Assembly: GCA_963667005.1 (NCBI GenBank)
Contig: OY762937.1
Coordinates: 2,108,001 to 2,172,000 of the forward strand
DNA length: 64,000 nucleotides
Reading direction: 5' to 3'
From: G963662605 sp963667005
GTDB lineage: Bacteria > Bacteroidota > Ignavibacteria > Ignavibacteriales > Ignavibacteriaceae
A model generated the notes under the pieces. The model saw nothing but the letters and a program-made list of their open reading frames with translations. It ran no database searches and was not told where the DNA came from. Positions 16,674 to 26,359 of this stretch are shown here, in pieces; position 1 is the stretch's first letter, and every line of letters starts with the position of its first letter. Made by a program: the position numbers and the translations under genes.

Positions 16674-18089
16674 ATGGAAGTATCTCTCGAACCGCGGCAA
16701 AAGTTACAGAATCCGGCCTTCGTATGGAGCGAATGCCTGAAGCTCATCAAACCGAATGTTTCACCCATGACATTCAATACATGGTTCACCCCGATTAAAC
16801 CTCTCGAGATCAACGATGCAACAATAAAAATCCAATTGCCCAATGCATATTTCTGGGAGTGGATTGATCAACGGTACAATGCTTTATTGAATAACAGCAT
16901 TAAAGAAATTCTTGGCAATGATGCGGCGATCGAATATATCATTATGGACGACTGGAAAGAAGAGCCGTCTGTTATTGAACTGCATCACAGGGCGTCTTTG
17001 AATGTTCCCGCACCCAAGCAGGAAATTAAACCAGTCGTTGAAGCCAAAATTGATTACGAAACAAATCTCAATCAGAAGTACACGTTTGATAATTTTATCA
17101 AAGGCAGCGGCAACGAACTTGCTGTTGCTGCCGGTATGGCAATCGGAAACAATCCCGGCGGAACATCATTCAACCCGTTCTTCGTTTACGGTGGTGTCGG
17201 ACTTGGTAAAACTCATCTTGTACAGGCAATCGGTAATATTATTTATGCAAATGATCAGTCAAAGAGGGTAATTTACCTTTCTGCCGACAGGTTTTCTCAA
17301 TTGTTCGTTGATGCGATTCAATCAAACAGCGCCGCTGAGTTTCAGCGTTTCTACCGCAGTATGGACGTTCTTATCCTTGACGATATTCAATTCCTGATTG
17401 GACGCGAAAAAACGCAGGATCTTTTCTTTCATACGTTTAATTCACTGCATCAGGCAGGTAAACAAATCATTCTAACCAGTGATAAGCCGCCGAAAGATTT
17501 AAAAGGCATGGACTCGCGTTTGATCTCCCGGTTCCACTGGGGACTGACAGCCGATGTTCAGCCGCCCGACTATGAAACCCGTCTCGCTATCTTAAATAAA
17601 AAGGCTGAAGAGTTCGGCTTGAATGCTACGCCGGATATTTACGAGTACATCGCGACACATGTTACATCAAACATCCGTGAACTGGAAGGTTGTCTGTTGA
17701 GATTGTTGGCGAACGTCTCGTTATCTGCGCGCGAAATAGATCTTGAGCTGGCAAAGAAATCGGTTCAGGAAATTTCAACTTCACGTAAAATCACAATCTC
17801 GGTTGACCTCATAACCAAAATCGTTTGCGAAGAGATGAGCATTGATGAGAATAAAGTTCGTGATAAAACCAGGAAGCAGGAGATTGTCATTGCACGTCAA
17901 TTGGCCATGTATCTTGCTAAGGAATTGACCCGTATCTCCCTCAAGAATGTTGGATTGTATTTCGGCGGACGCGATCACTCGACGGTTATTCATGCATGTA
18001 CAAGCATTCAAAATTTAATTGATACGGATGCGAACTTTGCAGAGATAGCCAAGAATATTAAAAACAAGATTGAACTGGCTTGCACATAA
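16674..18089 (+). CDS. dnaA: Chromosomal replication initiator protein DnaA
   Basis: About 471 residues. Domain I begins 'FVWSECLKLIKPNVSPMTFN'. The AAA+ domain has Walker A 'GGVGLGKTHL', Walker B 'VLILDDIQFL', and 'SRLISRFHWGL' as the arginine-bearing box. The C-terminal DNA-binding signature 'GLYFGGRDHSTVIHAC' is complete. DnaA opens oriC and loads the replicative helicase. A GTG at 16659 would add five residues but overlaps the only purine-rich stretch; ATG 16674 is preferred, though its spacing from 'aggag' is long, as in lineages that rely little on Shine-Dalgarno pairing. Upstream DnaA boxes suggest autoregulation. Confidence 0.97.
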   Translation: MEVSLEPRQKLQNPAFVWSECLKLIKPNVSPMTFNTWFTPIKPLEINDATIKIQLPNAYFWEWIDQRYNALLNNSIKEILGNDAAIEYIIMDDWKEEPSVIELHHRASLNVPAPKQEIKPVVEAKIDYETNLNQKYTFDNFIKGSGNELAVAAGMAIGNNPGGTSFNPFFVYGGVGLGKTHLVQAIGNIIYANDQSKRVIYLSADRFSQLFVDAIQSNSAAEFQRFYRSMDVLILDDIQFLIGREKTQDLFFHTFNSLHQAGKQIILTSDKPPKDLKGMDSRLISRFHWGLTADVQPPDYETRLAILNKKAEEFGLNATPDIYEYIATHVTSNIRELEGCLLRLLANVSLSAREIDLELAKKSVQEISTSRKITISVDLITKIVCEEMSIDENKVRDKTRKQEIVIARQLAMYLAKELTRISLKNVGLYFGGRDHSTVIHACTSIQNLIDTDANFAEIAKNIKNKIELACT

Positions 18090-18096
18090 TCTCTGA

Positions 18097-18123
18097 CTCA
18101 CGCTAAGGCGCAAAGCCGCCAAG
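18097..18123. repeat. Dispersed intergenic motif of the 'GCTAAGGCGCAAAG' type
   Basis: The sequence 'cacgctaaggcgcaaagccg' just after the dnaA stop resembles the short 'CGCAAAG-CGC' phrases found between genes in many environmental bacteria. No coding or RNA role is evident. Confidence 0.35.
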
Positions 18124-18130
18124 ATTTTTT

Positions 18131-18162
18131 AAAGACGCTCAATTTGGGCGTCTTTTTTTTTA
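18131..18162 (+). terminator. Rho-independent terminator of dnaA
   Basis: An 8-bp stem (18131-18138 with 18148-18155), 9-base loop and a T-tract. It ends the dnaA transcript. Confidence 0.85.
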
Positions 18163-18231
18163 CTTACCTCAGTGATTCTTTGTCTACAAGCAACTTTCAA
18201 TAAATGATTAATTTGATTTTTCAAAAAAATA

Positions 18232-18271
18232 TTCCGTGAAAATCCGTGTCATCTGTGTCATCCGCGTTCTA
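18232..18271. repeat. Short degenerate tandem repeat, period 9-10 bp
   Basis: Four imperfect units in a row: 'ttccgtgaaa', 'atccgtgtc', 'atctgtgtc', 'atccgcgttc'. Similar phrases occur as dispersed intergenic repeats in other genomes. It lies between the convergent dnaA and ldcA-like genes. Confidence 0.45.
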
Positions 18272-18293
18272 TTGCTCTCATTTCCTTAATTTT

Positions 18294-19229
18294 TCACCTA
18301 ACAACAGCTTCTAAAATTTCCACTGTCCCTTTGTTCCCGTTCACTCTTACTTTTCCGCCGATAGGCAGTGAGGCTATGTGTTTCGTGTGTCCGTGAGGAA
18401 AGTTTGTAATTACCGGGACTTTCAGTTTCCCAAGGTATTGCTCCAGTACTTCTTCAACTGTGAAAGCATTTTTACTGGTACTTTCGCAGTCGGTAAACTG
18501 TCCGGCTATCACACCGTATATTTTTTCAAAGACCCCGGCGAGTTTCAACTGATTCAGCATACGGTCAATCCGGTGAGGTTTTTCGTCCACATCTTCGATG
18601 AGGAGAATTTTGTTATCAGGCTTCGGGAAGTAGGGGGTTCCAAGCAGGGAGACGAAATTTGCAAAATTGCCGCCGAACAAAACCCCTTCGCCTGTTCCTT
18701 TCTTGAGGATATTCACCTTGTGGCCGGAGGGGAGGGGAACAATGCCGAATGGTTTCGGCTCGGTTATCATTCTCCAGAAGTTTTCTTCTGTATAGGGATC
18801 GGAAGTGCTGTGGAAATCAACGGCAGCCATTGGTCCGGCTATGCTGATGATACCGCTTTGAGCCAGAAATGCAGTTTGTAACGAGGTGATATCGCTGAAG
18901 CCGACAAATATCTTGGGATTTTTTCTTATTAAATCATAGGGCAGCATGTCAAGCAGCCTGCCGCTTCCGTAGCCGCCACGGATGCAAATAATGGCTTTAA
19001 CTTTCTTATTGGCGAACATTGACGCAATGTCATCTTTTCTTTCTTTATCGCTGCCGGCAAGATATCCGTAGGACTTGAAAACATTTTTGCCGATAAGGAC
19101 TTTATATCCCAATCTACTGAAATATATGGCGCTCTTTTCTATACGTGAGAGGTCTTCAGGGGCTGTGGCGGGACAAATCAGTCCGATAGTGTCGCCTTGC
19201 TTTAGGGCTTTAGGTTTCAGGATGTTCAT
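18294..19229 (-). CDS. LD-carboxypeptidase (peptidase family S66, LdcA-like)
   Basis: 311 residues. Features of S66: 'AIICIRGGYGSGRLLDMLPY', nucleophile Ser in 'FVGFSDITSL', catalytic Glu in 'LLIEDVDEKPHRIDRM' and His in 'NFPHGHTKHIASLPIG'. It opens 'LKQGDTIGLICPATAP', typical of the family. Known reaction: removal of the terminal D-Ala from L,D-tetrapeptides in muropeptide recycling (LdcA), or microcin self-immunity (MccF branch). No signal peptide, so cytoplasmic. Convergent with dnaA. Confidence 0.9.
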   Translation of the reverse strand: MNILKPKALKQGDTIGLICPATAPEDLSRIEKSAIYFSRLGYKVLIGKNVFKSYGYLAGSDKERKDDIASMFANKKVKAIICIRGGYGSGRLLDMLPYDLIRKNPKIFVGFSDITSLQTAFLAQSGIISIAGPMAAVDFHSTSDPYTEENFWRMITEPKPFGIVPLPSGHKVNILKKGTGEGVLFGGNFANFVSLLGTPYFPKPDNKILLIEDVDEKPHRIDRMLNQLKLAGVFEKIYGVIAGQFTDCESTSKNAFTVEEVLEQYLGKLKVPVITNFPHGHTKHIASLPIGGKVRVNGNKGTVEILEAVVR

Positions 19230-19426
19230 AAAAAACTTTCAGAAAAAATGCGAAAAATGAACTAAACCGCCTGCGGAAATTGTTGTAAAAATTGCAGAGG
19301 GATTAACCGCATGAAAATGAGAATATCAAATCAAAACATACGGTTTAGTTTGGAAAGATTAAGCAGGAAAATGACGAAAACATTTCATATATTAAGTTTT
19401 TATTTTATAAACAACCTAATATTCAT

Positions 19427-20722
19427 ATGAACAGAATTTATATCAGCGACTTAAAACAGCATGTGGGGGAAGAGGTTTCTATTAGTGGATGGCTTTATCA
19501 TAAACGTTCCAGCGGAAAACTCCGTTTTCTGGTTGTTCGGGATGGATCAGGCTATCTTCAGTCAGTAATATTCAAAAATAACGTTTCGGAAGAGGTTTTT
19601 GCCCTTGCTGATGCATTGGGACAGGAATCATCCCTGACTGTGACCGGAAAAATTAAAGAAGAAGGGCGCGCTCCGGGTGGAGTTGAGATGGATGTTACCT
19701 CGGTTACCGCTATAAGCGAATCTCACGATTACCCGATTACTCCAAAAGAGCATGGCGTTGAATTTTTGATGGATATTCGCCACCTCTGGCTGCGCTCAAG
19801 TAAACAGGTCGCTATTATTAAGATTCGTCACAGAATTGTTAAAGCTATCAGAGACTTTTTTGATAATAAGGGATTCACCTTAGTTGATTCTCCCATATTG
19901 ACTCCGGCTGCATGCGAAGGTACATCTACGTTGTTCGAAACTCCGTATTTTGATCTTGGCAAAGCGTACTTAACACAGTCGGGACAGCTTTATGCTGAAG
20001 CAAGTGCAATGGCTTTCGGAAAAGTATATACATTCGGACCAACATTCCGCGCTGAAAAATCAAAGACCAGAAGACATTTAACTGAATTCTGGATGGTTGA
20101 ACCCGAAGTTGCTTTCAATGATTTGAATGACGACATGGATCTAGCCGAAGAATTTCTCGAGTACATTGTTCAGTGCGTTTTGAAAGACAGAGCGGAAGAA
20201 CTGAAAGTTCTCGAACGCGATACCAAGATGCTTGAAAACGTTAAACGTCCGCTGCCGAGAATCTCTTATGATGAAGCAGTTGAAATTTTGAAAAAGAACG
20301 GCGTTGATTTCCAGTGGGGCGATGACTTTGGCGGAACTGATGAGACGATCATCTCAAATCAGTTCGATCGTCCGGTCATGGTACACCGTTATCCATCGGA
20401 AATAAAAGCATTTTACATGAAACGCGATCCGGAAAATCCGAAAGTAGCCCTCGCGGTTGACGTTCTCGCTCCGGAAGGCTACGGCGAAATTATCGGCGGA
20501 AGCCAGCGTGAAGAAGATTACGACGTACTCATGAAGCGTATCGTTGAACATAATCTGCCGGTTGAAGCATTTAACTGGTATCTTGACTTACGCAGATTCG
20601 GTTCTGTTCCACATGCTGGATTTGGCTTGGGTCTCGAAAGAACAGTCGGATGGATTTGCGGCCTTGAACATGTTCGCGAAACGATTCCGTTCCCAAGAAT
20701 GATTTATAGAAATACTCCTTAA
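19427..20722 (+). CDS. asnS: Asparaginyl-tRNA synthetase
   Basis: 431 residues, class IIb. The N-terminal OB-fold anticodon-binding domain ('HVGEEVSISGWLYHKRSSGK') is followed by the catalytic core with motif 2 'GPTFRAEKSKTRRHLTEFWM' and motif 3 'GFGLGLERTVGWICGLEHVR'. 'EPEVAFNDLNDDMDLAE' is characteristic of AsnRS. It charges tRNA-Asn directly. The nuoJ gene begins only 14 bp after the stop, so asnS probably leads the complex I transcript. Confidence 0.96.
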   Translation: MNRIYISDLKQHVGEEVSISGWLYHKRSSGKLRFLVVRDGSGYLQSVIFKNNVSEEVFALADALGQESSLTVTGKIKEEGRAPGGVEMDVTSVTAISESHDYPITPKEHGVEFLMDIRHLWLRSSKQVAIIKIRHRIVKAIRDFFDNKGFTLVDSPILTPAACEGTSTLFETPYFDLGKAYLTQSGQLYAEASAMAFGKVYTFGPTFRAEKSKTRRHLTEFWMVEPEVAFNDLNDDMDLAEEFLEYIVQCVLKDRAEELKVLERDTKMLENVKRPLPRISYDEAVEILKKNGVDFQWGDDFGGTDETIISNQFDRPVMVHRYPSEIKAFYMKRDPENPKVALAVDVLAPEGYGEIIGGSQREEDYDVLMKRIVEHNLPVEAFNWYLDLRRFGSVPHAGFGLGLERTVGWICGLEHVRETIPFPRMIYRNTP

Positions 20723-20736
20723 CAAAATACTGTTAT

Positions 20737-21261
20737 ATGACAGCTCAGATTATATTTTTTACATTTTTTGCAACGGTCGCGGTAATTAGCTCAGTTCTTG
20801 TTATCACAAGAAAGAGTCCGATTATTTCCGCGCTGTTCTTAGTACTGAATTTTGCGGCATTAGCCGGCATGTACCTTTTGTTGTACGCTCAATTTATTGC
20901 GGTTGTACAGATAATCGTGTATGCCGGAGCCATCATGGTTCTCTTCCTGTTTGTTATCATGCTATTGCGGCCGGAGAATGAAAAGCGGTTCTTCGAGGAT
21001 AACCCAAAAATGAAAGCAGCAGCGCTGGGAGTGGGAATACTTGTATTATTTCAACTCATTTACGCTATAGCTCTTACATTTATGAGAAATCCCGTTTTCC
21101 GTGACAGGCAGTCGAGTGCAGCGATAGGGACTGTAGAAGCCATCGGCAAAGAATTGTACACAAATTATCTGCTGCCTTTTGAAGCAACGGGATTTTTACT
21201 CCTCGCCGCGGCAATAGGTGCATTGATTTTAGCGAAGAAAAAATTGGATGTGAATAAATGA
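20737..21261 (+). CDS. nuoJ: NADH-quinone oxidoreductase subunit J
   Basis: 174 residues, five membrane helices. 'AQFIAVVQIIVYAGAIMVLF' with 'LFVIMLL' is the conserved NuoJ helix. It belongs to the membrane arm of complex I and helps couple quinone reduction to ion pumping. It overlaps nuoK by 4 bases. Confidence 0.95.
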   Translation: MTAQIIFFTFFATVAVISSVLVITRKSPIISALFLVLNFAALAGMYLLLYAQFIAVVQIIVYAGAIMVLFLFVIMLLRPENEKRFFEDNPKMKAAALGVGILVLFQLIYAIALTFMRNPVFRDRQSSAAIGTVEAIGKELYTNYLLPFEATGFLLLAAAIGALILAKKKLDVNK

Positions 21262-21560
21262 TTCCAATACAACTGTATTTAATAGTCAGCGCGTTTATGT
21301 TTATTATGGGCGTTATCGGAGTGTTGACACGCCGGAATGCAATCATCGTCTTTATGTCAATAGAGTTGATGTTGAATTCGGCAAATCTGACTTTTGTAAC
21401 GTTCAGTTCCTATCTCGGTAATATAACCGGACAGCTTTTCGTTTTCTTTGTTATGGCTGTAGCCGCAGCAGAGGTTTCAGTCGGGCTCGCCATTATTATT
21501 TCCGTATTCAGGAATAAGAAGACGATGAATATAGATGAGATAAATGTTTTAAAGTGGTAA
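21258..21560 (+). CDS. nuoK: NADH-quinone oxidoreductase subunit K
   Basis: 100 residues, three helices. The conserved glutamates are present in 'VFMSIELMLNSANL' and in 'VMAVAAAEVSVGLAI'. Small antiporter-like membrane subunit (MrpC homologue) of complex I. Translationally coupled to nuoJ, with 16 bp to nuoL. Confidence 0.96.
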   Translation: MIPIQLYLIVSAFMFIMGVIGVLTRRNAIIVFMSIELMLNSANLTFVTFSSYLGNITGQLFVFFVMAVAAAEVSVGLAIIISVFRNKKTMNIDEINVLKW

Positions 21561-21576
21561 TAATCAGTCGAATTAC

Positions 21577-23517
21577 ATGAGAAATTATGTCTACCTGACC
21601 GTACTGCTGCCGTTTATCGGGTTTCTGATAAATGGTTTGCTCGGACGGAAAATTAAAAACGAAAAAATAATTGGTGCTATCGGAAGCTCAATGATCGGGA
21701 TTTCATTCCTTATCATTGTTGCTGCTTTCTGGGAGACACTGCAATTGCCGGAAGAAATGCGGAAGACGATAGTCCCGCTTTTTACCTGGATGCAAACCGG
21801 CGACTTCCATGTTTCCATTGCCTACCAAGTTGATCAGCTTTCTTTGTTGATGGCGCTGATTGTAACGGGAGTCGGATTTATCATTCACATATATTCCATC
21901 GGATATATGCATGGAGATAAAGGATTCTGGAGATTCTTTGCTTATTTGAACCTGTTCATCTTCGCGATGATGAATCTTATTCTTGCCGATAACTTCGTCC
22001 TGTTGTTTCTCGGTTGGGAAGGAGTGGGCCTTTGCTCATATCTTCTTATCGGTTTCTGGTACGACCGGAAATTCGAAAAGAGCACAACATCCGATGCAGC
22101 AAAAAAGGCATTCGTTGTCAACAGAATTGGTGACTTCGGATTTCTTGTCGGCATGTTTCTCATCTATCTCAATTTTCACAGCCTGAATTTCAGTGAAGTT
22201 TTCAGCCGTCTTGGCGGCGGGGCAATTCCGGAATCAACATTTAATCTCATTGCATTCTGTTTGTTCATCGGAGCTATGGGTAAGTCAGCACAGATTCCTT
22301 TATTTGTTTGGCTCCCTGATGCTATGGCGGGTCCAACCCCGGTATCGGCACTTATCCATGCTGCAACGATGGTCACGGCAGGCGTATACATGGTAGCTCG
22401 TTGTTCTGCTATTTATGCTTCGGCTCCGGCAGCGATGATGTTTGTTGCCGTTATTGGATTGTTAACGGCAATCTTTGCTGCTTCAATCGGATTGGTACAG
22501 AACGATATTAAAAAGGTACTCGCGTATTCCACCGTTAGTCAATTAGGATACATGTTCCTTGCTTTGGGTATGGGTGCATTCTCTGCAGGTATCTTCCACG
22601 TAATGACACATGCATTTTTCAAGGCGCTTTTATTCCTTGGTGCCGGTTCTGTTATACACGGTATGCACGAGGAGCAAAACATTCAGAAGTACGGCGGCCT
22701 GAAAAAGTATATGCCAAGTACACGAATGACTTTCCTCATCGGTGCAATAGCAATTTCAGGAATCCCACCACTTGCAGGATTTTTCAGCAAGGATGAAATT
22801 CTTTGGAATGCATATGCACACGGCGGATTCGGATTCTGGCTTGTCGGTATTATAACTGCGCTGTTTACCGCTTTTTATATGTTCAGACTTTACATACTTA
22901 CCTTTGAAGGTAAGAGCCGCTTTGATGAACATCATGTGCATCCACACGAATCACCTAAAATTATGACAGTTCCTCTTATGGTACTTGCTCTTCTATCCAT
23001 TGTCGGTGGATTTGTCGGATTACCGAAAGTTTTTGCCGGAGAGCATGGCAATGTGTTTGAAAACTGGCTGGAGCCTGTATTCAAACCCGCGCATTATAAG
23101 CTGATGTCCTACAGCGATCACAGCGGATTTATGGAAATTTTACTGATGGTGGTTTCTGTCATAGGAGCTTCTGCCGCAATTCTATTAGCGTACTATATGT
23201 ATATTAAGAAAACCAACTTGCCTGATAAGGTGAGCGCCAAATTCCAACCATTACATAAAGTATTGTTCAATAAGTACTATATAGATGAAATTTACAATGC
23301 TGCTATAGTTCAGCCGATCTATAATGTTTCGGAAAAATTCCTCTGGAAATTCACCGATGTTAAAATTATTGACGGGCTGATAAACGGCACTGCTTCATTA
23401 GTTGAACGGGGCTCGGCAGTTATCAAAAAAATGCAAACCGGACTTACCCAGTTTTACGCGATTATCATGGTGGCCGGTATAGCAATTGCACTTTTGTGGT
23501 TAATGAGATTGATGTGA
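21577..23517 (+). CDS. nuoL: NADH-quinone oxidoreductase subunit L
   Basis: 646 residues, the distal pump subunit with the long C-terminal lateral helix region. Key conserved features: 'LFLGWEGVGLCSYLLIGFWY' (essential Glu in TM5), 'VWLPDAMAGPTPVSALIHAA' and 'KKVLAYSTVSQLGYMFLALG' (Lys in TM8). Known role: one of three Mrp-type H+ (or Na+) channels. Separated from nuoM by a single base. Confidence 0.97.
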   Translation: MRNYVYLTVLLPFIGFLINGLLGRKIKNEKIIGAIGSSMIGISFLIIVAAFWETLQLPEEMRKTIVPLFTWMQTGDFHVSIAYQVDQLSLLMALIVTGVGFIIHIYSIGYMHGDKGFWRFFAYLNLFIFAMMNLILADNFVLLFLGWEGVGLCSYLLIGFWYDRKFEKSTTSDAAKKAFVVNRIGDFGFLVGMFLIYLNFHSLNFSEVFSRLGGGAIPESTFNLIAFCLFIGAMGKSAQIPLFVWLPDAMAGPTPVSALIHAATMVTAGVYMVARCSAIYASAPAAMMFVAVIGLLTAIFAASIGLVQNDIKKVLAYSTVSQLGYMFLALGMGAFSAGIFHVMTHAFFKALLFLGAGSVIHGMHEEQNIQKYGGLKKYMPSTRMTFLIGAIAISGIPPLAGFFSKDEILWNAYAHGGFGFWLVGIITALFTAFYMFRLYILTFEGKSRFDEHHVHPHESPKIMTVPLMVLALLSIVGGFVGLPKVFAGEHGNVFENWLEPVFKPAHYKLMSYSDHSGFMEILLMVVSVIGASAAILLAYYMYIKKTNLPDKVSAKFQPLHKVLFNKYYIDEIYNAAIVQPIYNVSEKFLWKFTDVKIIDGLINGTASLVERGSAVIKKMQTGLTQFYAIIMVAGIAIALLWLMRLM

Positions 23518-23518
23518 T

Positions 23519-25021
23519 ATGATACAGAATTCGATACTTACCTATTTATTATTTACTCCTTTAGCAGGTGCGTTAATAGTTCTCCTTCTTCCTAAGAATG
23601 CAGAAAAATTAATCCGCCATGCTGCATTATACTTTTCAACAGCCGCATTCGTCATTTCTCTTTTTGTTCTGGCTGCGTTCAACAGCAGGAATGGGGATTT
23701 TCAGATGCAGGCAAAAGTTGATTGGATTCCTCAACTCCACATATCGTATTTTGTCGGCATTGACGGCATCTCACTGCTTCTCGTGCTGCTTACAACATTT
23801 TTAACACCCATTACCTTGTTTTCAAGCTGGTCAGCGATTAAAGACCGGGTGAAAGAATTTACCTTCTTCATGCTGATACTTGAATTCGGTATGCTGGGTG
23901 TTTTCGTTTCACTGGATTTATTCCTTTTCTATATTTTCTGGGAGTTTATGCTCATCCCGATGTATTTCATCATCGGAATCTGGGGAGGCGAACAGAGAAT
24001 TTACGCAGCGCTCAAGTTTTTCATCTATACCATGGCAGGCAGCTTACTCATGCTGATTGCTATTATCTGGATTGCAGTGTATGCTTCCGGATCAGGCAAC
24101 TTTACAACAAATTTACTGGAATTATATAAGATCGGTCCGACAATACCGATGGCAATTCAGCTTTGGATGTTTTTGGCTTTCACGGTCAGTTTTGCAATTA
24201 AAGTGCCGCTATTTCCATTTCATACCTGGCTTCCGGATGCACACGTTCAGGCTCCAACGGCAGGCAGTGTTATTCTCGCTGGTGTATTGCTGAAGATGGG
24301 CACATATGGATTGATTCGTTTTTCAATTCCGTTGTTCCCGCAGGCCGCACATTTCTTTGCCCCATATATATCAACCCTCGCGGTAATTGGTATTATATAC
24401 GGCGCATTAGTCGCAATGGTGCAAAAGGACATGAAAAAGTTGGTGGCTTACTCTTCAGTCGCACACTTGGGATTTGTCGTACTAGGTATTTTTGCGTTGA
24501 CACAGGAATCACTCCAAGGTGCCGTTATTCAGATGGTCAATCACGGACTTTCAACAGGCGCGTTATTCCTTCTCGTTGGCGTTTTATACGAGCGCACTCA
24601 CACACGCGAGATTTCAGCATACGGCGGCATTGCCAAAATTGTTCCGGTGTATTCAACCGTGTTGTTAATTGTGAGTTTATCCTCCATCGGCCTTCCCGGC
24701 TTGAATGGATTTATCGGTGAATTTCTCATTCTGCTCGGTTCATTCAAATCGAGCGTATTAAATAATTGGTGGTTTACCATTATTGCAGCTTCGGGAGTAA
24801 TATTTGCCGCGGTATATCTATTGTGGATGTACCAACGCGTAGTCTTTGGTGAAGTTAAGAACGAGAAACTGTCATCATTAACCGACATGAACGCTAAGGA
24901 ATTCGTTACCGTTGGTTTATTAATTGTCTTTATTGTTTGGATAGGTGTTTATCCTTCATCCTTCTTAAAATTATCAGAATCTTCAGTTGCAAAATTTGTG
25001 ACTGAAAATCTGAATAGATAA
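23519..25021 (+). CDS. nuoM: NADH-quinone oxidoreductase subunit M
   Basis: 500 residues, Mrp-type antiporter-like subunit. Motifs: 'FYIFWEFMLIPMYFIIGIWG' (TM5 Glu), 'PFHTWLPDAHVQAPTAGSVI' and 'KKLVAYSSVAHLGFVVLGIF'. Placed between nuoL and the antiporter-like gene; the usual next gene, nuoN, is displaced by two genes. Confidence 0.97.
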   Translation: MIQNSILTYLLFTPLAGALIVLLLPKNAEKLIRHAALYFSTAAFVISLFVLAAFNSRNGDFQMQAKVDWIPQLHISYFVGIDGISLLLVLLTTFLTPITLFSSWSAIKDRVKEFTFFMLILEFGMLGVFVSLDLFLFYIFWEFMLIPMYFIIGIWGGEQRIYAALKFFIYTMAGSLLMLIAIIWIAVYASGSGNFTTNLLELYKIGPTIPMAIQLWMFLAFTVSFAIKVPLFPFHTWLPDAHVQAPTAGSVILAGVLLKMGTYGLIRFSIPLFPQAAHFFAPYISTLAVIGIIYGALVAMVQKDMKKLVAYSSVAHLGFVVLGIFALTQESLQGAVIQMVNHGLSTGALFLLVGVLYERTHTREISAYGGIAKIVPVYSTVLLIVSLSSIGLPGLNGFIGEFLILLGSFKSSVLNNWWFTIIAASGVIFAAVYLLWMYQRVVFGEVKNEKLSSLTDMNAKEFVTVGLLIVFIVWIGVYPSSFLKLSESSVAKFVTENLNR

Positions 25022-25047
25022 ACGAAATTAACTTTTAAATACACAGT

Positions 25048-26346
25048 ATGATGTCTCCACAACCATATATGGTGCTTCCTTTTGTTATTCTGCTCGGCAT
25101 GATAGCAACCGGCCCGGTATTATATGGGCATTTTTGGGAGAAGCATTATGCGAAATTTGCTCTATTACTCGCTGCCGTTGTCGCAGCATATTATGCTTTT
25201 TATCTGAATGATTTTACGAGTATCATTCATTCAGGCATTGAGTATATCTCGTTCATTGCACTGTTAAGTTCTTTGTTCATTATTACCGGCGGAATATTGA
25301 TTAAATTCGACCGGAAGGGAAGTCCGGTGATAAATACGTTATTTCTGCTTATCGGGGCTTTGCTTGCGAATATTATCGGCACAACCGGAGCATCAATGCT
25401 CCTCATTCGTCCATTTCTAAAGATGAATAAGGGCAACATTCGTCCGTATCAAATTATATTTTTCATTTTTGTGGTGAGTAATGTCGGCGGGGCATTAACA
25501 CCTATAGGCGATCCGCCGTTGTTTCTCGGATTTCTTCGTGGCGTACCGTTCTTTTGGGTACTGACAAATGTGTGGTATATCTGGCTGCCTGCTGTTCTTT
25601 TAATACTTGGTATCTTTTTCATTTTGGAAGTAAAAAACAGCGGCACTCCGATTAATGCGTTGGATTTTGTGGAGTTTTTTAAGTCACTTGAAATCCGGGG
25701 GAAAAGAAATTTTGGATTTCTGCTGATTATCATCTGTTCCGTATTTGTTGATCATTCGGTCATGAGCTGGGTTCCCGATTTGCATCCTTTCCCATTGGGC
25801 ATTCGTGAACTGATCATGTTCGGTGTTGCTTTTGCAGCATTCAAAACATCAAAAGATGAAATTCTCAGGGCAAACGAGTTTGATTTTGAACCGATTAAAG
25901 AAGTTGCTTTTCTTTTTATCGGGATTTTCATTACCATGATTCCGGCGCTTCAACTTATCGCCTACGAATCAAAAGCTTTTGGCAATGCATTAAATACAAC
26001 GACCTTTTATTGGGCTACCGGATTCCTATCTTCGATTCTCGATAATGCACCGACATATCTTAATTTTCTGAGCGGGGCAATGGGCAAGTTCGGACTTGAC
26101 GTGAATAATCTGGGACATGTGCGTGAATTTATGGTTCAGGATGCCGGCTATTTACAGGCGATTTCCGTAGCCGCAGTATTTTTTGGTTCAATGACGTATA
26201 TTGGCAATGGCCCTAATTTTATGGTTAAATCTATCAGCGAGCGCGCGGGAATAAAGATGCCCTCTTTCGTTTCGTACATTTTTGTATATTCTATTCCTGT
26301 GTTGCTGCCGGTTTTTACGTTAGTCTGGTTAGTATTCTTCAAATAA
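25048..26346 (+). CDS. Ion antiporter/CitMHS-superfamily membrane protein (NhaD-like)
   Basis: 432 residues with about twelve hydrophobic helices. The segments 'ANIIGTTGASMLLIRPFLKM', 'VSNVGGALTPIGDPPLFLGF' and 'SSILDNAPTYLNFLSGAMG' match the ion-transporter (IT) superfamily members annotated as Na+/H+ antiporters or citrate-type transporters. Sequence gives the family; the transported ion is inferred. Its position between nuoM and nuoN, with 26 bp and 13 bp gaps, suggests co-expression with complex I and a role in converting between H+ and Na+ gradients. It is not a Nuo subunit. Confidence 0.88.
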   Translation: MMSPQPYMVLPFVILLGMIATGPVLYGHFWEKHYAKFALLLAAVVAAYYAFYLNDFTSIIHSGIEYISFIALLSSLFIITGGILIKFDRKGSPVINTLFLLIGALLANIIGTTGASMLLIRPFLKMNKGNIRPYQIIFFIFVVSNVGGALTPIGDPPLFLGFLRGVPFFWVLTNVWYIWLPAVLLILGIFFILEVKNSGTPINALDFVEFFKSLEIRGKRNFGFLLIIICSVFVDHSVMSWVPDLHPFPLGIRELIMFGVAFAAFKTSKDEILRANEFDFEPIKEVAFLFIGIFITMIPALQLIAYESKAFGNALNTTTFYWATGFLSSILDNAPTYLNFLSGAMGKFGLDVNNLGHVREFMVQDAGYLQAISVAAVFFGSMTYIGNGPNFMVKSISERAGIKMPSFVSYIFVYSIPVLLPVFTLVWLVFFK

Positions 26347-26359
26347 CATTGGAATCAAT

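Noticed and set aside
19260..19350. Weak inverted repeat 'actaaaccg'/'cggtttagt' upstream of asnS
   Set aside because: Only 9 bp with a 70-base spacer; could arise by chance and fits no T-box or known leader.
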